Of a stretch of DNA of 64,000 nt, positions 1 through 8,706 are shown piece after piece. The notes under the pieces were generated by a model that ran no database searches, was not told the origin of the DNA, and saw only the letters and a list, made by a program, of their open reading frames with translations. The stretch is from an uncultured bacterium (lineage in GTDB: Bacteria; Planctomycetota; UBA1135; GCA-002686595). A program made the position numbers and the translations under genes. Where the stretch lies: positions 124,001 through 188,000 of the forward strand of contig CALCXM010000083.1 of NCBI GenBank assembly GCA_937905825.1, read 5' to 3'. How positions within the stretch are numbered: position 1 is the first letter of the stretch; each line of letters opens with the position of its first letter.

Positions 1-912
1 GTCGAACAAGGCAATCAGTTCGTCGATCCGCACCTCAGCCCCTTGGGACAACTCAGGGCCGAGAATCGGGCCGCTCCCCCATCCGTCCCGAGGGAACCTG
101 CGCTAGAGACGCGAGTTCAAGTGACCGGCGCAGACGGGCGGTTTGAGTTCAAAGGTCTGCACCCCGGGCGCTACGAGTTCACCTTTGAATATCCCCTGAA
201 GGACGACGGCGACCGGCGACGTGCGCAGGGCAAGCATCGAGTCCTGCGCTACGTGCGACTCGGCCCCACGGCGCAGTACAAGTTCACGGACATCGTGTTG
301 CCAGACGAGGAGGAGTACCTCCGCATTCGAGACTCCAGCTCGATCCAGGCCGAGGTCCTGGTGCGCTGCGGCCGCCCTGGCATGATCGTCGAAGTCGAAG
401 AGCACGGGACCCAAAAGAACACCGCCGTTGGACTCACCAACTCTTCAGGAGAACTGGCCTTCATTTGGGACGAGTCTGCACCGACGCGTATCGGCGTGTA
501 CGACTCCAGCAAGCACCTGCTCGGTTCCACGGAGGGCTTCGTGGTGCTGGCGCCCGACAGCGTGAATGTTTTTGAGATCCCCGCGACTCCTGGAATGTTG
601 CGCGTGCACTTGCCCCCGGAATGCGAGCCCCAAGCGGACGAAGCCGTGCAGTACAGCGTGCATCGCTTGCCGGAGAACCAAGCCTCGCACCAGGTGGAAA
701 CGGTGTTTGCCGGGGCGCCCGCAAGGTCCACGGCTCTCTTGGAAACCACCCAACGGAGCCTCTTGCTCAAGTCCGCTCGGTCGGGAGAGTACAGGGTGAT
801 CGTGCGCCTGTTGTCGGAACAAGCGGATGGTCGTTGGTTGCCGGTGGGTGTCCCGCTGCAAGCCGAGGCTGAGGTCTTGCCCAACAAGACGACTGAGTGT
901 CATCCGCGTTAA
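1..912 (+). CDS. Exported regulatory-like-repeat protein, 5' truncated by window edge
   Basis: The frame is open from base 1, so the N-terminus lies outside the window; about 303 residues are visible. They begin in a carboxypeptidase-regulatory-like beta-sandwich unit (GADGRFEFKGLHPGRYEF) and end in a beta-rich tail. The visible part aligns along its whole length with the C-terminal part of the next gene: both share an LPxExEYLRxR segment, a VLAPD segment, and a C-terminal DGRWLP segment followed by a TEC near the end. The two are therefore tandem paralogues, 24 bases apart and co-directional. The function is unknown. By analogy with such repeats it is probably a cell-surface or periplasmic protein. 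A TTG at 43 is an internal codon and not the start. Confidence 0.75.
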   Translation, partial: VEQGNQFVDPHLSPLGQLRAENRAAPPSVPREPALETRVQVTGADGRFEFKGLHPGRYEFTFEYPLKDDGDRRRAQGKHRVLRYVRLGPTAQYKFTDIVLPDEEEYLRIRDSSSIQAEVLVRCGRPGMIVEVEEHGTQKNTAVGLTNSSGELAFIWDESAPTRIGVYDSSKHLLGSTEGFVVLAPDSVNVFEIPATPGMLRVHLPPECEPQADEAVQYSVHRLPENQASHQVETVFAGAPARSTALLETTQRSLLLKSARSGEYRVIVRLLSEQADGRWLPVGVPLQAEAEVLPNKTTECHPR

Positions 913-936
913 CTTTCCCCTAGCCAATCCGTTCCC

Positions 937-2265
937 ATGAAATCCTCTTCGCTCGTTTTCGGATTCCTTGTCGCCCTCTTGCTGGCGTTGGGGCTCTTCC
1001 AGTTGCGCGGCGAGACGGGCGCCCGCGAAGTCGGAGCGGGGATCGCGCCGGGCTTGACGGAGCTGCCTGCAGAGCACGGGGGCATAAGTCAGGCTCTGCC
1101 AACAGCCGATCCGCTGCAATCGAATGTGCAAGCCTCGCATCTCGCGGAGGATGGCGCTGTGGGACGGGAAGCTACGCGTTCTGACGCGCTCGACACGCTC
1201 AAGCTGGGTTCCATAAGCGGCCGTGTGCTGCTCGCCGGGCAACCGGCCGAGGGCGTGTCGGTCTCCCTGAGATGGACTGGGCCCGCTCCCACCCCACTCA
1301 CTTCCGAACAGAGAGAAGAACTCCAAGCGACGCTAGAAGACGACAGCTTGGACGACGAAACCATGGTCCGAATGCTCGAGCGACTCGGACAGGGACAGGG
1401 ATTGATCATCACCAGCTACAGCGACGCGACGTCCCAATCCGACCTCCCTGCGGAACTCAACGCTCCCCTGCAACAGCGGACGCAGAAGGACGGGGAGTAC
1501 AACTTCGAAGAGCTTGAACCTGGCGTTTACACCATCACCTACGCCTTCCCCTTCAAGGACAACTTCGAACGGTCGCGAGTGAACGGGAAGTCCGAGGTCG
1601 AGAAAACCCTCACCATGATGAATCCCATGGATGTGCGTTTGACGGACGTCAGCCTGCCGAACGAAGCGGAGTACTTGCGAGTGCGAACGACTCCCGCGAT
1701 CAACGCTAGCATTCGGGTCCGCAGCGATCGGGAAGGCCTGTCCGTCTACATTCTAAGCGAGAGTTCGCGCGGCAGAGAACTCATAGGCCAAACGGGTCCG
1801 GACGGGGAACTCAGCTTCCCCTGGCACGAGCAGGAACTGGTCAGCCTTTCGATCAGTGATCACTACCGCGTCCTCAACTCAACGAACGCGAATGTCATCC
1901 TCGCACCCGACGGAGAAACCGTCGTCGATCTGCCCTCGGTTTGGGGCAGCCTACGGATCCTACTGCCCGAGGGCACGCAAGCTGTCGAACACGAAGCGGC
2001 CCAATACTCCCTGTGGAAGTCGAGCGAAACCGAGGACCGGGCAACCGTGGAAACCGTCCAAGGCGGCGCTGCCCCGCGCGAGACGGCACAGGTCAAGTCC
2101 GCTCCCAATAGTCTTGAGTTCCTGTCACTGAGCCCGGGAAACTACCAGGTCGCCGTGCGCTTCATGGTGCTGCAACAAGATGGCCGCTGGCTGCCCTCAG
2201 GCACTCCCCTGCGAGGAAGCGTTGAATTGAAAGGGGAAGCCATGACGGAGTGCTACGTCAACTGA
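937..2265 (+). CDS. Exported protein with carboxypeptidase-regulatory-like domain
   Basis: This 442-residue protein opens with a hydrophobic signal or anchor segment (about residues 5-24: Ser/Leu/Ala-rich after MKSS). A low-complexity linker of about 70 residues follows. A regulatory-like beta-sandwich then starts near residue 90 (SISGRVLLAGQPAEGVSVSL) with a long acidic insertion and closes with KDGEYNFEELEPGVYTITY. The C-terminal 230 residues match the preceding truncated gene, so the pair arose by duplication. No catalytic motif is visible. It is probably a periplasmic or surface adhesive or structural protein; partners are unknown. The start is well supported because it directly precedes the signal peptide. 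Confidence 0.75.
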   Translation: MKSSSLVFGFLVALLLALGLFQLRGETGAREVGAGIAPGLTELPAEHGGISQALPTADPLQSNVQASHLAEDGAVGREATRSDALDTLKLGSISGRVLLAGQPAEGVSVSLRWTGPAPTPLTSEQREELQATLEDDSLDDETMVRMLERLGQGQGLIITSYSDATSQSDLPAELNAPLQQRTQKDGEYNFEELEPGVYTITYAFPFKDNFERSRVNGKSEVEKTLTMMNPMDVRLTDVSLPNEAEYLRVRTTPAINASIRVRSDREGLSVYILSESSRGRELIGQTGPDGELSFPWHEQELVSLSISDHYRVLNSTNANVILAPDGETVVDLPSVWGSLRILLPEGTQAVEHEAAQYSLWKSSETEDRATVETVQGGAAPRETAQVKSAPNSLEFLSLSPGNYQVAVRFMVLQQDGRWLPSGTPLRGSVELKGEAMTECYVN

Positions 2266-2354
2266 GCCTCCTCGGACTCGTCGCGCACAGCGTGCGGTCC
2301 ATGTTGGGCGAGAAACGGACAGCCAGGCGAGGGTCCCCGATCAACGTGCTGCGC

Positions 2355-3008
2355 TCACGGCTCACCGCTCCCCAGGATGATGTTGCCGCGCTTGCGAAAG
2401 TTCTCCGCATAGCTCAACACTCGATCCGCGTAAGCCAAAGTCGCGGAGTCGCCGTCACGACGTTGCTTGGCGAGCCAAGCTTCGTAGCCCCCCTCCTTGC
2501 GCACCCAACGTCGCAACTTGGTTCGACCTGCGTTGTAAGCCACCAGCGCGCGTAACGGGTCGTTCTCTTCGTGCTTCAGAGTCCACGCGAAATGCGAAGC
2601 GCCCAAACGCAGATTGAGATCGGCGTCTTCGAGCAACTGCTTGCTCGTGGGAACCTTCACGCCAATGCGCTTGGCGGAATCCGAAGCCGCGGCGGGCATC
2701 AGTTGCAAGAGCCCCAACGCCTTGACCTTGGAGACAGCCCCCACTCGACCGCTCGATTCGGAATACACCAGGGCGGCCAAGAGGTTCGGATCGAGGGAAG
2801 ACTCGCGGGCTGCGAAGCGGATCCCGGGAGCGAATTTCTCCACGCGCCGCATCACGATCGGGTCCGCCAACTCGCGGGCCACGGCGCGCACCGCGTCGGG
2901 CCAAAAGATTCCGACCACGAGCGAACCGCCCAGCAGACCAACCAAGGCCACAGCCAACAGGACGGTTCGGCGTGCGAAACCAGGCCCCCCTTGGGACGGG
3001 GAGTTCAC
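2355..3008 (-). CDS. Membrane-anchored lytic transglycosylase (SLT domain)
   Basis: The protein has 217 residues: a basic N-terminus, one membrane segment (about 15-36), then a soluble SLT-type (GH23) domain. The family signatures are present in order: the catalytic Glu84 in YSESSGR, the AxGLLQLMP motif at about 97-105, and a VAYNAG motif near 155. These enzymes cleave the MurNAc-GlcNAc bond of peptidoglycan with formation of a 1,6-anhydro product, normally in the periplasm. This implies a peptidoglycan wall. The gene lies downstream of, and co-directional with, the large HEAT-repeat gene. Its length is typical of short anchored SLT proteins. Confidence in the fold and activity is high. Confidence 0.88.
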   Translation of the reverse strand: MNSPSQGGPGFARRTVLLAVALVGLLGGSLVVGIFWPDAVRAVARELADPIVMRRVEKFAPGIRFAARESSLDPNLLAALVYSESSGRVGAVSKVKALGLLQLMPAAASDSAKRIGVKVPTSKQLLEDADLNLRLGASHFAWTLKHEENDPLRALVAYNAGRTKLRRWVRKEGGYEAWLAKQRRDGDSATLAYADRVLSYAENFRKRGNIILGSGEP

Positions 3009-3129
3009 CTAGGACGCTGGGTTGAAATGGCTCGCGTCCCGCAGTCTGGCGGCACAGCCCGCGCGGGATTCACCCACGGAGAGCGTGCCAAGGACAGCAG
3101 CAAGCGACGGGAGCAGGATGGCCAATCAG

Positions 3130-6100
3130 CTAGGACTCGAAGCGCTTCAAGATCGTCTCGCGCAGAGCGAGCAGCCAAGCGGCGCGTTCCGTGGCATTGA
3201 CCGGGATATCGCCCAGGTCGCCACCCAAAAGCTTGGACAGATCGCGGCGTGCGCGCTCGGCCAAGTAGTCCTCTTCACTGCGCAGCAACGCGAGCAGCAA
3301 CAGTCCGCCTTCCCGGGCGCCAGGGCCGGGCTTGAAGTTGGCCGCTGGCGGCATTGCCATGCCCTTGCGTTCCAGGGCGGCGATGAACCAAGCGGTGGAG
3401 TCCTCGTGGGTCACGTCGTCGTACCACTCTTGCCAATTGATGGCCGCATCCACTTCCCCGGAGAAGTCGACGCAAGTCAAGACGGCCAACTCGAAGGCCA
3501 TCTCGCGATCATTCGGACGACTATTCAAGAGCTTGATCATGGGATTCGCCACCCAGGGATCGCCCATCAGAGCCAACAACAGGGCGCACTCACGGCGGGT
3601 CGAGTGGGCCTCAGAGCTCACGGTCCGACGCAGCTCGCGGCGGGCGTCCTCCCCCAAGGCGATCAAGCCTTTGCGGGCCGTTTCGAAGGTGTCCGACTCG
3701 CGTCCTTGTCGGAGCAGCGAGATCAGAATCGGTGTGGATTGCGGGTCGGCCAAGATGGTCAAGCCCTCGGCGGCGCCGCGCTTGACTTCCGGATCGCTGT
3801 CCGCGACGCCGGTCACCAGCGCTTCGAGAACATGATCGCCGCCGAGTTGGGCCACCGCGCGCAATGCGGAGGCCCGCACCAGGGGCGCGGCGATGCGCGC
3901 GCGCAACAGCAGTTCGATGCGCGCTTCCTCCACCTTGGCGGCACCCAGGGCCGAAGCCGCGGAAGCCTGCACCAAAGGTTCGATGTCATCGAGCATCTCG
4001 ATCAGGAGCATGCGCTCCTCTTGATTCGGATTCACCGCCAACTGAGCTGCGGCGACGGCCCGCTTCATGGGCTGGGGATCGCTCGCCAAGTCCTCGACGA
4101 AGTCCCGACCACAGGCTGCCGCGATGCGCCCCATGGCTTCCAGACCCTTGGTCGAGAAGCGCGCCATGAGCAGTTCGACCAACTGCGTCGCTAGCTTGCG
4201 GTCCAGCTCCCCGAGGGATCCGTCCGCTTGGGCTCGCGCGGCTAGGATGCCCAGGTCCACCAGTTGATCGGCGCGCTCGGTGAAGAAGCCTTCATCTCGC
4301 AACAGATCGAGCAGCAACTGAAAGTCAGTCCCAGCGGGAACGCCGGGTGTGGCGTACAGGTCCGTCAACTCGCGCAAGGCGACTCGGCGGTAGGATGGCG
4401 GCATGTCTCGAACGCTGCGGAACACCAGGTCCTTGAGGCGCAAGGCACGCTCGGTCACGTCGCGATCGCCGGCCCACCAACCGGACTCCTGGTCCCAAAA
4501 GGTGAGGGCATCGGGATAATCTTCCGTAGGCCGATAGCGTTGCCAACGGTTGCGCGCGCGCACGTCTGCCATGGCTCCTGTGACCCGTTCGAACCAGGGA
4601 GAGATGCGACCCGCGCCGAAGACAAAGGACTTGCCCTGACCATTGATCACAACATCCAGACCCCTTTCGCCGAAACCCTTGTTGCCGCGCACGCCCGGAG
4701 CTAGTTCTGGTCCGAGCACTCCTTCGCGCTCGAGCAAGGCGATCAAATCAACGCACTCGCGGTGGTTGAGAATCAACTGCTCCCCGACCTGGCCTTGCCG
4801 CTTGGATGCCGAAGCCCATGAGTCCAAGCCGTAAAGGGAGAAAGCTCCGCCTTCCGTTCCAGTGCCGCGGAAGTGCAATTCGAGGGTGCCCTCCCCGTCC
4901 CGTGGAACCCGCAAGAAAGCTCGGTGCGCGTAGAAGTCGGAGCGATGCCCAATCCACCAACGGGTCCATTCGGGACCGTCCGTGCCGAAGTTCTCGCCGG
5001 TCAACAAACGCAAGCGCCGCAGCACCCGGGGCTGCATGACTCCGAAGTCACTGAAGAACTCACGGCCCGAGATTGAGGCAATCATGGTTCCGGTCACTTC
5101 GCGGTCCAGCCATTCTGTGGCGTCGGGCTGGGAGCTGCGGAAACCGATTCCGGCCAGAGCAGCCGCGCAGGTGCCGTGCACCAGGGTATCCCGGGAGCGC
5201 AGGCCTTTGAGCAAGAGCTCCGCGTGACGGTCATCGAAGATCGGGCGCAGCAGTTCGTCTTCGCGCTCGACGATGGCGAGGATCGCAAAAGCATGCTGGC
5301 GCAGGATCCAATTGCCGTTCAAGGCCCGAGCCAACAAGGTGAGGTCCAAGGCATCATCGGGGTGCGATGCCAAGGCCTTGACCACCACGTCCGCGACCCG
5401 CGCGGAAGAGTCGTCCAAGTGATCGAGCAAGATCTCAAGCACGGCGGGGTCTTCGATGCGCTGCACCAATCGGATGGCCGCCAAGCGCGTGTCGCTGCGC
5501 TTTGAGGACATGGTCTCACGCAGCTGGGGCAGGATCGCGGGGCTCAGCCGATCTTCGAGCAGTCGCTCGGCCTTGGTGCGCATGAGCTTTTGCTTGTGCT
5601 CTAGCATCTCAACCAAGAAGTCGGGGGAACCGTGCACCGGGTCCCGTTGCACGAGCTCCTCCAACAGGAAGGCCCCGCTCTTTGATGGCATCTGCGTGCG
5701 CAGGCGGGCGACCACTCGCTCTGCGTCCTCGTCCACGCCCCCACGCACCAGCACGCGACCGGCCGTCAACGCCACCGCGGGATTCGTATCGTGCAAGACG
5801 ATGCGAGAGGTCACTCGCCCCTCTTCCTCCAAACCGATCAAGGACTCGACCGCCTTCTCCAGCTCCGTCCCCTGAATGTGTCCGCGACTACGCACTTCGC
5901 GAATGATGAAGTCCGCGGCGGTGTCCCCATAGCGCGCGCTGCCGGAGCCACCTGTCGCCCCGCTCGTAGTGGACTCGGCGCCGGACGGACGGGGAGCTGG
6001 CTTGCCCGACGGCAGGTTCAAGCGGGCAGACTCTGCCACCGTGGCGGCGCGGCTATGGGATCGATCCCGGCCACACTTCGCGCACCAGGCGATGTAGGTC

Positions 6101-6354
6101 CCGCCGGGCTCCGGACGGTTCATCCTGCTCACGTAGTTGTGCTCTTGGCACTTGGTGCAAACCAAATGAGGCACCACACCATTCGCCGCCGGCTTCGGCT
6201 TCCCCGAGGGATTCAGGGTCGGCAAGTTGGATCCTCCGGTGTCCTTGACCTTTTCCTTGGGCAGCTTGAGCTGCGCGCTGGCGGTCGGGACGAAGAGCAG
6301 GAGGCCCACCAAGACGGAGGCGGGGGTACGGATGGATTGCAGCAATCGCAACAT
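3130..6354 (-). CDS. Exported zinc-ribbon and HEAT-repeat protein
   Basis: I place the start at the ATG at 6354 because it begins a clear signal peptide (residues 1-28, ending TASAQ), giving 1074 residues; the same frame stays open a further 105 codons upstream but that part looks non-coding. After a short linker comes a Cys4 zinc-ribbon-like unit (C66-x2-C69 and C91-x2-C94), then a Ser/Gly/Pro-rich spacer. Arrays of alpha-helical HEAT-like repeats follow on both sides of a central beta-rich segment of unknown type. HEAT arrays are protein-interaction scaffolds. No catalytic motif is evident. A zinc ribbon in an exported protein is unusual. The role is unknown; a large periplasmic scaffold is an inference. 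Confidence 0.7.
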   Translation of the reverse strand: MLRLLQSIRTPASVLVGLLLFVPTASAQLKLPKEKVKDTGGSNLPTLNPSGKPKPAANGVVPHLVCTKCQEHNYVSRMNRPEPGGTYIAWCAKCGRDRSHSRAATVAESARLNLPSGKPAPRPSGAESTTSGATGGSGSARYGDTAADFIIREVRSRGHIQGTELEKAVESLIGLEEEGRVTSRIVLHDTNPAVALTAGRVLVRGGVDEDAERVVARLRTQMPSKSGAFLLEELVQRDPVHGSPDFLVEMLEHKQKLMRTKAERLLEDRLSPAILPQLRETMSSKRSDTRLAAIRLVQRIEDPAVLEILLDHLDDSSARVADVVVKALASHPDDALDLTLLARALNGNWILRQHAFAILAIVEREDELLRPIFDDRHAELLLKGLRSRDTLVHGTCAAALAGIGFRSSQPDATEWLDREVTGTMIASISGREFFSDFGVMQPRVLRRLRLLTGENFGTDGPEWTRWWIGHRSDFYAHRAFLRVPRDGEGTLELHFRGTGTEGGAFSLYGLDSWASASKRQGQVGEQLILNHRECVDLIALLEREGVLGPELAPGVRGNKGFGERGLDVVINGQGKSFVFGAGRISPWFERVTGAMADVRARNRWQRYRPTEDYPDALTFWDQESGWWAGDRDVTERALRLKDLVFRSVRDMPPSYRRVALRELTDLYATPGVPAGTDFQLLLDLLRDEGFFTERADQLVDLGILAARAQADGSLGELDRKLATQLVELLMARFSTKGLEAMGRIAAACGRDFVEDLASDPQPMKRAVAAAQLAVNPNQEERMLLIEMLDDIEPLVQASAASALGAAKVEEARIELLLRARIAAPLVRASALRAVAQLGGDHVLEALVTGVADSDPEVKRGAAEGLTILADPQSTPILISLLRQGRESDTFETARKGLIALGEDARRELRRTVSSEAHSTRRECALLLALMGDPWVANPMIKLLNSRPNDREMAFELAVLTCVDFSGEVDAAINWQEWYDDVTHEDSTAWFIAALERKGMAMPPAANFKPGPGAREGGLLLLALLRSEEDYLAERARRDLSKLLGGDLGDIPVNATERAAWLLALRETILKRFES

Positions 6355-6800
6355 TCGGATTTGGGCTGAGCGAGCCGAGGGTGTGGGGTGGGCCGAAGAT
6401 CTCGACCGCAGAGGTACCCGATGGGACCGCGTAGGATACGGAATATCGGTGAATGCCGGGAGGGGTGGAGGGCCGAGACCGCCCCAAGACTGGAGTTTCG
6501 GAACTGCCTGGGAAGGATGTGGAAGCGGCCTGTCCACACTCGCGGAACCCCTGAAGGGGCTGGGGTTTGTGCTCATTACACGGGGGTCAGAGGGCCTCTG
6601 CGCGGGCTCAGCCGAAGGAAGCCCCGAGGCAGCCCGGGGTTGCGGCGCTTCCCGTGTTCCCACTTCCACACGCTTGCCAGGCAGTTCCGAAAGATGACTC
6701 GGGTGCGGTTCGGGGCTGGAACCCCAGTCGGGATCCGCGCAGGATCTGCCACCTGCCCCCTATCAAAGGGCCCCCGCCCCCCCGAACGAGGACTCCCCCC
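6355..6800. other. Divergent intergenic region without a supported gene
   Basis: These 446 bases separate the minus-strand HEAT gene from the plus-strand fetB-like gene. Reading frames here are open by GC bias but show no family resemblance. The region holds a long imperfect inverted repeat (6496-6525 and 6663-6692, listed separately) and shorter GC-rich hairpins inside it, so it probably contains regulatory or structured elements for one or both flanking genes. Confidence 0.6.
6496..6692. repeat. Long imperfect inverted repeat with structured spacer
   Basis: The arm at 6496-6525 and the arm at 6663-6692 are inverse complements at 27 of 30 positions; both contain the core TTTCGGAACTGCCTGG. 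The spacer of 137 bases contains a small perfect hairpin (CCCCTGAAGGGG) and a second GC-rich one (CCCCGAGGCAGCCCGGGG). No flanking target-site duplication is visible. It could be a paired operator serving the two divergent genes, a structured RNA, or a miniature inverted-repeat element. I cannot decide between these from one copy. Confidence 0.6.
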
Positions 6801-7535
6801 ATGCCGCTCGCGGTCGTCACGATCCCCCTCAGCTCCCTGGCCTTGGCCTTCCTGCCCGTTTTGGTGGTGCTCGTCATCCTCTTTCGTTGGTCGAGCGACG
6901 GGAAAACCGCGGTGTACGCAGTCCTGCGCATGGTCGCCCAGCTGACCTTGGTCGGCTATTTCCTGCGCTACCTCTTCGAATCAGATGCCCCCTGGCTGAT
7001 TCTGTCTGTGTTGACGGTCATGCTGCTCGCCTCTTCCTGGATCGGGATTCGGCACTTGAGGCAGAAAAGCAAGCAGGCGTACGGGCGGGCGCTGGTCGCC
7101 GTCGCGATTGGGAGCATCCCCACGCTGCTGCTGATCGTGCTTGGCGTTATGCGCGCCGAAAGCATCGACGCGCGGCTGATCGTGCCCCTGGGCGGCATGG
7201 TCTTCCCGCCTTCCATGCACGTGGTCAGCTTGATCGCCGAGCGCCTGCAGGCGGAACGGGATCGCGGGGTGACCTTCCTGGAAGCGCGCGAGGTCTGCTT
7301 GCGGGCGGCCCTTACGCCGGTGACCAACTCCCTGCTCGCGGTCGGGCTCGTCTCCCTGCCCGGGATGATGACCGGCCAAGTGCTGGCGGGGGTGCCCCCG
7401 ATGGAAGCCGTGCGCTATCAAGTGATGGTGATGTGCATGATTTTCGGAGCCTCCGGGATTTGCGCGGCGATTTACCTGCACCTCTGCTCCGCGGAAGGAC
7501 TCACCGCCGAGGGCCCGACTGCCTCGCGGGCCTGA
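6801..7535 (+). CDS. fetB: FetB-like (UPF0014) ABC transporter permease
   Basis: The protein has 244 residues starting at the ATG at 6801; upstream in-frame codons are not conserved-looking. It is highly hydrophobic with about six to seven membrane segments. It carries motifs of the UPF0014/FetB family: RMVAQLTLVGYFLRYLF near the N-terminus, the IVPLGGM segment, and LTPVTNSLLAVGLVSLPGMMTGQ near the C-terminus. In E. coli FetB pairs with the ATPase FetA in iron export and peroxide resistance. No ATPase gene is adjacent here, so the partner must be encoded elsewhere. The substrate is inferred only from the family. Confidence 0.8.
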   Translation: MPLAVVTIPLSSLALAFLPVLVVLVILFRWSSDGKTAVYAVLRMVAQLTLVGYFLRYLFESDAPWLILSVLTVMLLASSWIGIRHLRQKSKQAYGRALVAVAIGSIPTLLLIVLGVMRAESIDARLIVPLGGMVFPPSMHVVSLIAERLQAERDRGVTFLEAREVCLRAALTPVTNSLLAVGLVSLPGMMTGQVLAGVPPMEAVRYQVMVMCMIFGASGICAAIYLHLCSAEGLTAEGPTASRA

Positions 7536-7680
7536 AGCGCAGACTCTGAGTAGAGCCCGCGAGGGTTGCGGCACAGGCGAGGGTCACCCAATCAGCCCAC
7601 CAGAAGCTTGAATCCATCGCCCCCTGGACTACGCTGTTTCTGTTCCTGACACCCCCGTCCCGTTAAGCGCATTTGCAGCC

Positions 7681-8607
7681 ATGACCTTGTACAAACGAAT
7701 TCTCGTCGGAGTGGACCTCAACTCGAATGGAGTCGGCCTCACGCGCGGTGCCAAGGACGCAGCCGCCCGGGCCATTCTGGAGGCCAAGGCCGCAGGCGGG
7801 ACCCTGACGATTCTGCACTCTACCCGTCCAGACGAGACGCGCACCAACTTGACGAACGTCGCCGGAATCGTCCACGAGGGTCTCAGTGACCAGGGCCGCA
7901 AAGCCTTTGAGGAGGTGCTTGCGCAAGCCAATGCTGCCGGTGTCGAAGCCCAACTAAAAATCACCGATGGACGCCCCTGGATGGACGTGATTCAGTTGGC
8001 TGCCAAGGGCGATGTGGACCTCGTGGTTGTCGGCAAGCGCAACGAAGCGAGCCAAGATGGTCGCCGACTTGGCAGCGTGGCGAGCAAGCTCTTGCGCAAG
8101 TGTCCATGCCCGGTCCTCGTGATTCGGCCCGACCACGAGCCCGCCAACAAGTTGGTGCTGGCGGCCACCGACCTGTCCCCCACGGGCGACAAGGTGGTGC
8201 GCGCCGCGGCGTTGATGGCGAAACGGCATGGCTACACTTTGCACGCCGTGCACGCCTACTCCACGCCCTTCGCCGAGCAAATGGAAGCCGTGCGCTTGAC
8301 CCGTGAAGAACTGAAGGAGCAGCGCAAGAAGTTCGGCGAGGAGATCGTTGATGAAATCGAGCAGGCCCTCGGAGAGAACGCCGGCGAGCACAAGATTGAC
8401 ATCCACATCGGACGCGGGGCGCCTTCGAAGATCCTGCAAGAAGCGGTGGATCATCTGAAGCCCGCGCTGCTCGTGATTGGAACGCTCTCCCACACGGGCA
8501 TCGCAGGAATGTTGGTGGGCTCCACGGCAGAACGCATGCTGGAGAGCGTGGATTGCTCGATTCTGGCCTTGAAGCCGGATGGCTTCGTCTCGCCAATCAG
8601 CGCTTAG
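7681..8607 (+). CDS. Tandem-domain universal stress protein (UspA family)
   Basis: The protein has 308 residues and two Usp folds (about 4-147 and 155-302). Each opens with a beta strand and acidic residue (ILVGVDL; LVLAATDL) and ends with the family's CPCPVLVI-like strand (first half) or CSILAL (second half). The second half has a recognisable nucleotide-loop region (GTLSHTGIAGMLVGSTAERM), but the usual G-x2-G spacing is not kept in either half, so ATP binding is uncertain. Such tandem Usp proteins are cytosolic and linked to stress and dormancy in other bacteria. The gene stands alone and is followed by a terminator hairpin at 8645-8690. Confidence 0.88.
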   Translation: MTLYKRILVGVDLNSNGVGLTRGAKDAAARAILEAKAAGGTLTILHSTRPDETRTNLTNVAGIVHEGLSDQGRKAFEEVLAQANAAGVEAQLKITDGRPWMDVIQLAAKGDVDLVVVGKRNEASQDGRRLGSVASKLLRKCPCPVLVIRPDHEPANKLVLAATDLSPTGDKVVRAAALMAKRHGYTLHAVHAYSTPFAEQMEAVRLTREELKEQRKKFGEEIVDEIEQALGENAGEHKIDIHIGRGAPSKILQEAVDHLKPALLVIGTLSHTGIAGMLVGSTAERMLESVDCSILALKPDGFVSPISA

Positions 8608-8644
8608 GCGGCCTCCCCGGCGAAGCCTTCGCCACGCAAACGAT

Positions 8645-8690
8645 TCGCCCTTCGGGGGAGCAGGCAGCTGCTTCCGCGAAGGGCGATTTT
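8645..8690 (+). terminator. Intrinsic terminator after the universal stress gene
   Basis: A perfect 10-bp stem (8645-8654 with 8677-8686, TCGCCCTTCG/CGAAGGGCGA) encloses an inner hairpin and is followed by TTTT. It lies between convergent genes, just after the stop of the Usp gene and before the end of the SPFH gene. Confidence 0.7.
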
Positions 8691-8706
8691 CATGGGTGGA
8701 CCTGGA

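Noticed and set aside
6355-6669. Upstream extension of the HEAT gene's frame by 105 codons
   Set aside because: The signal peptide begins at the internal ATG at 6354. The extension is Pro/Ser/Arg-rich and overlaps the inverted repeat.
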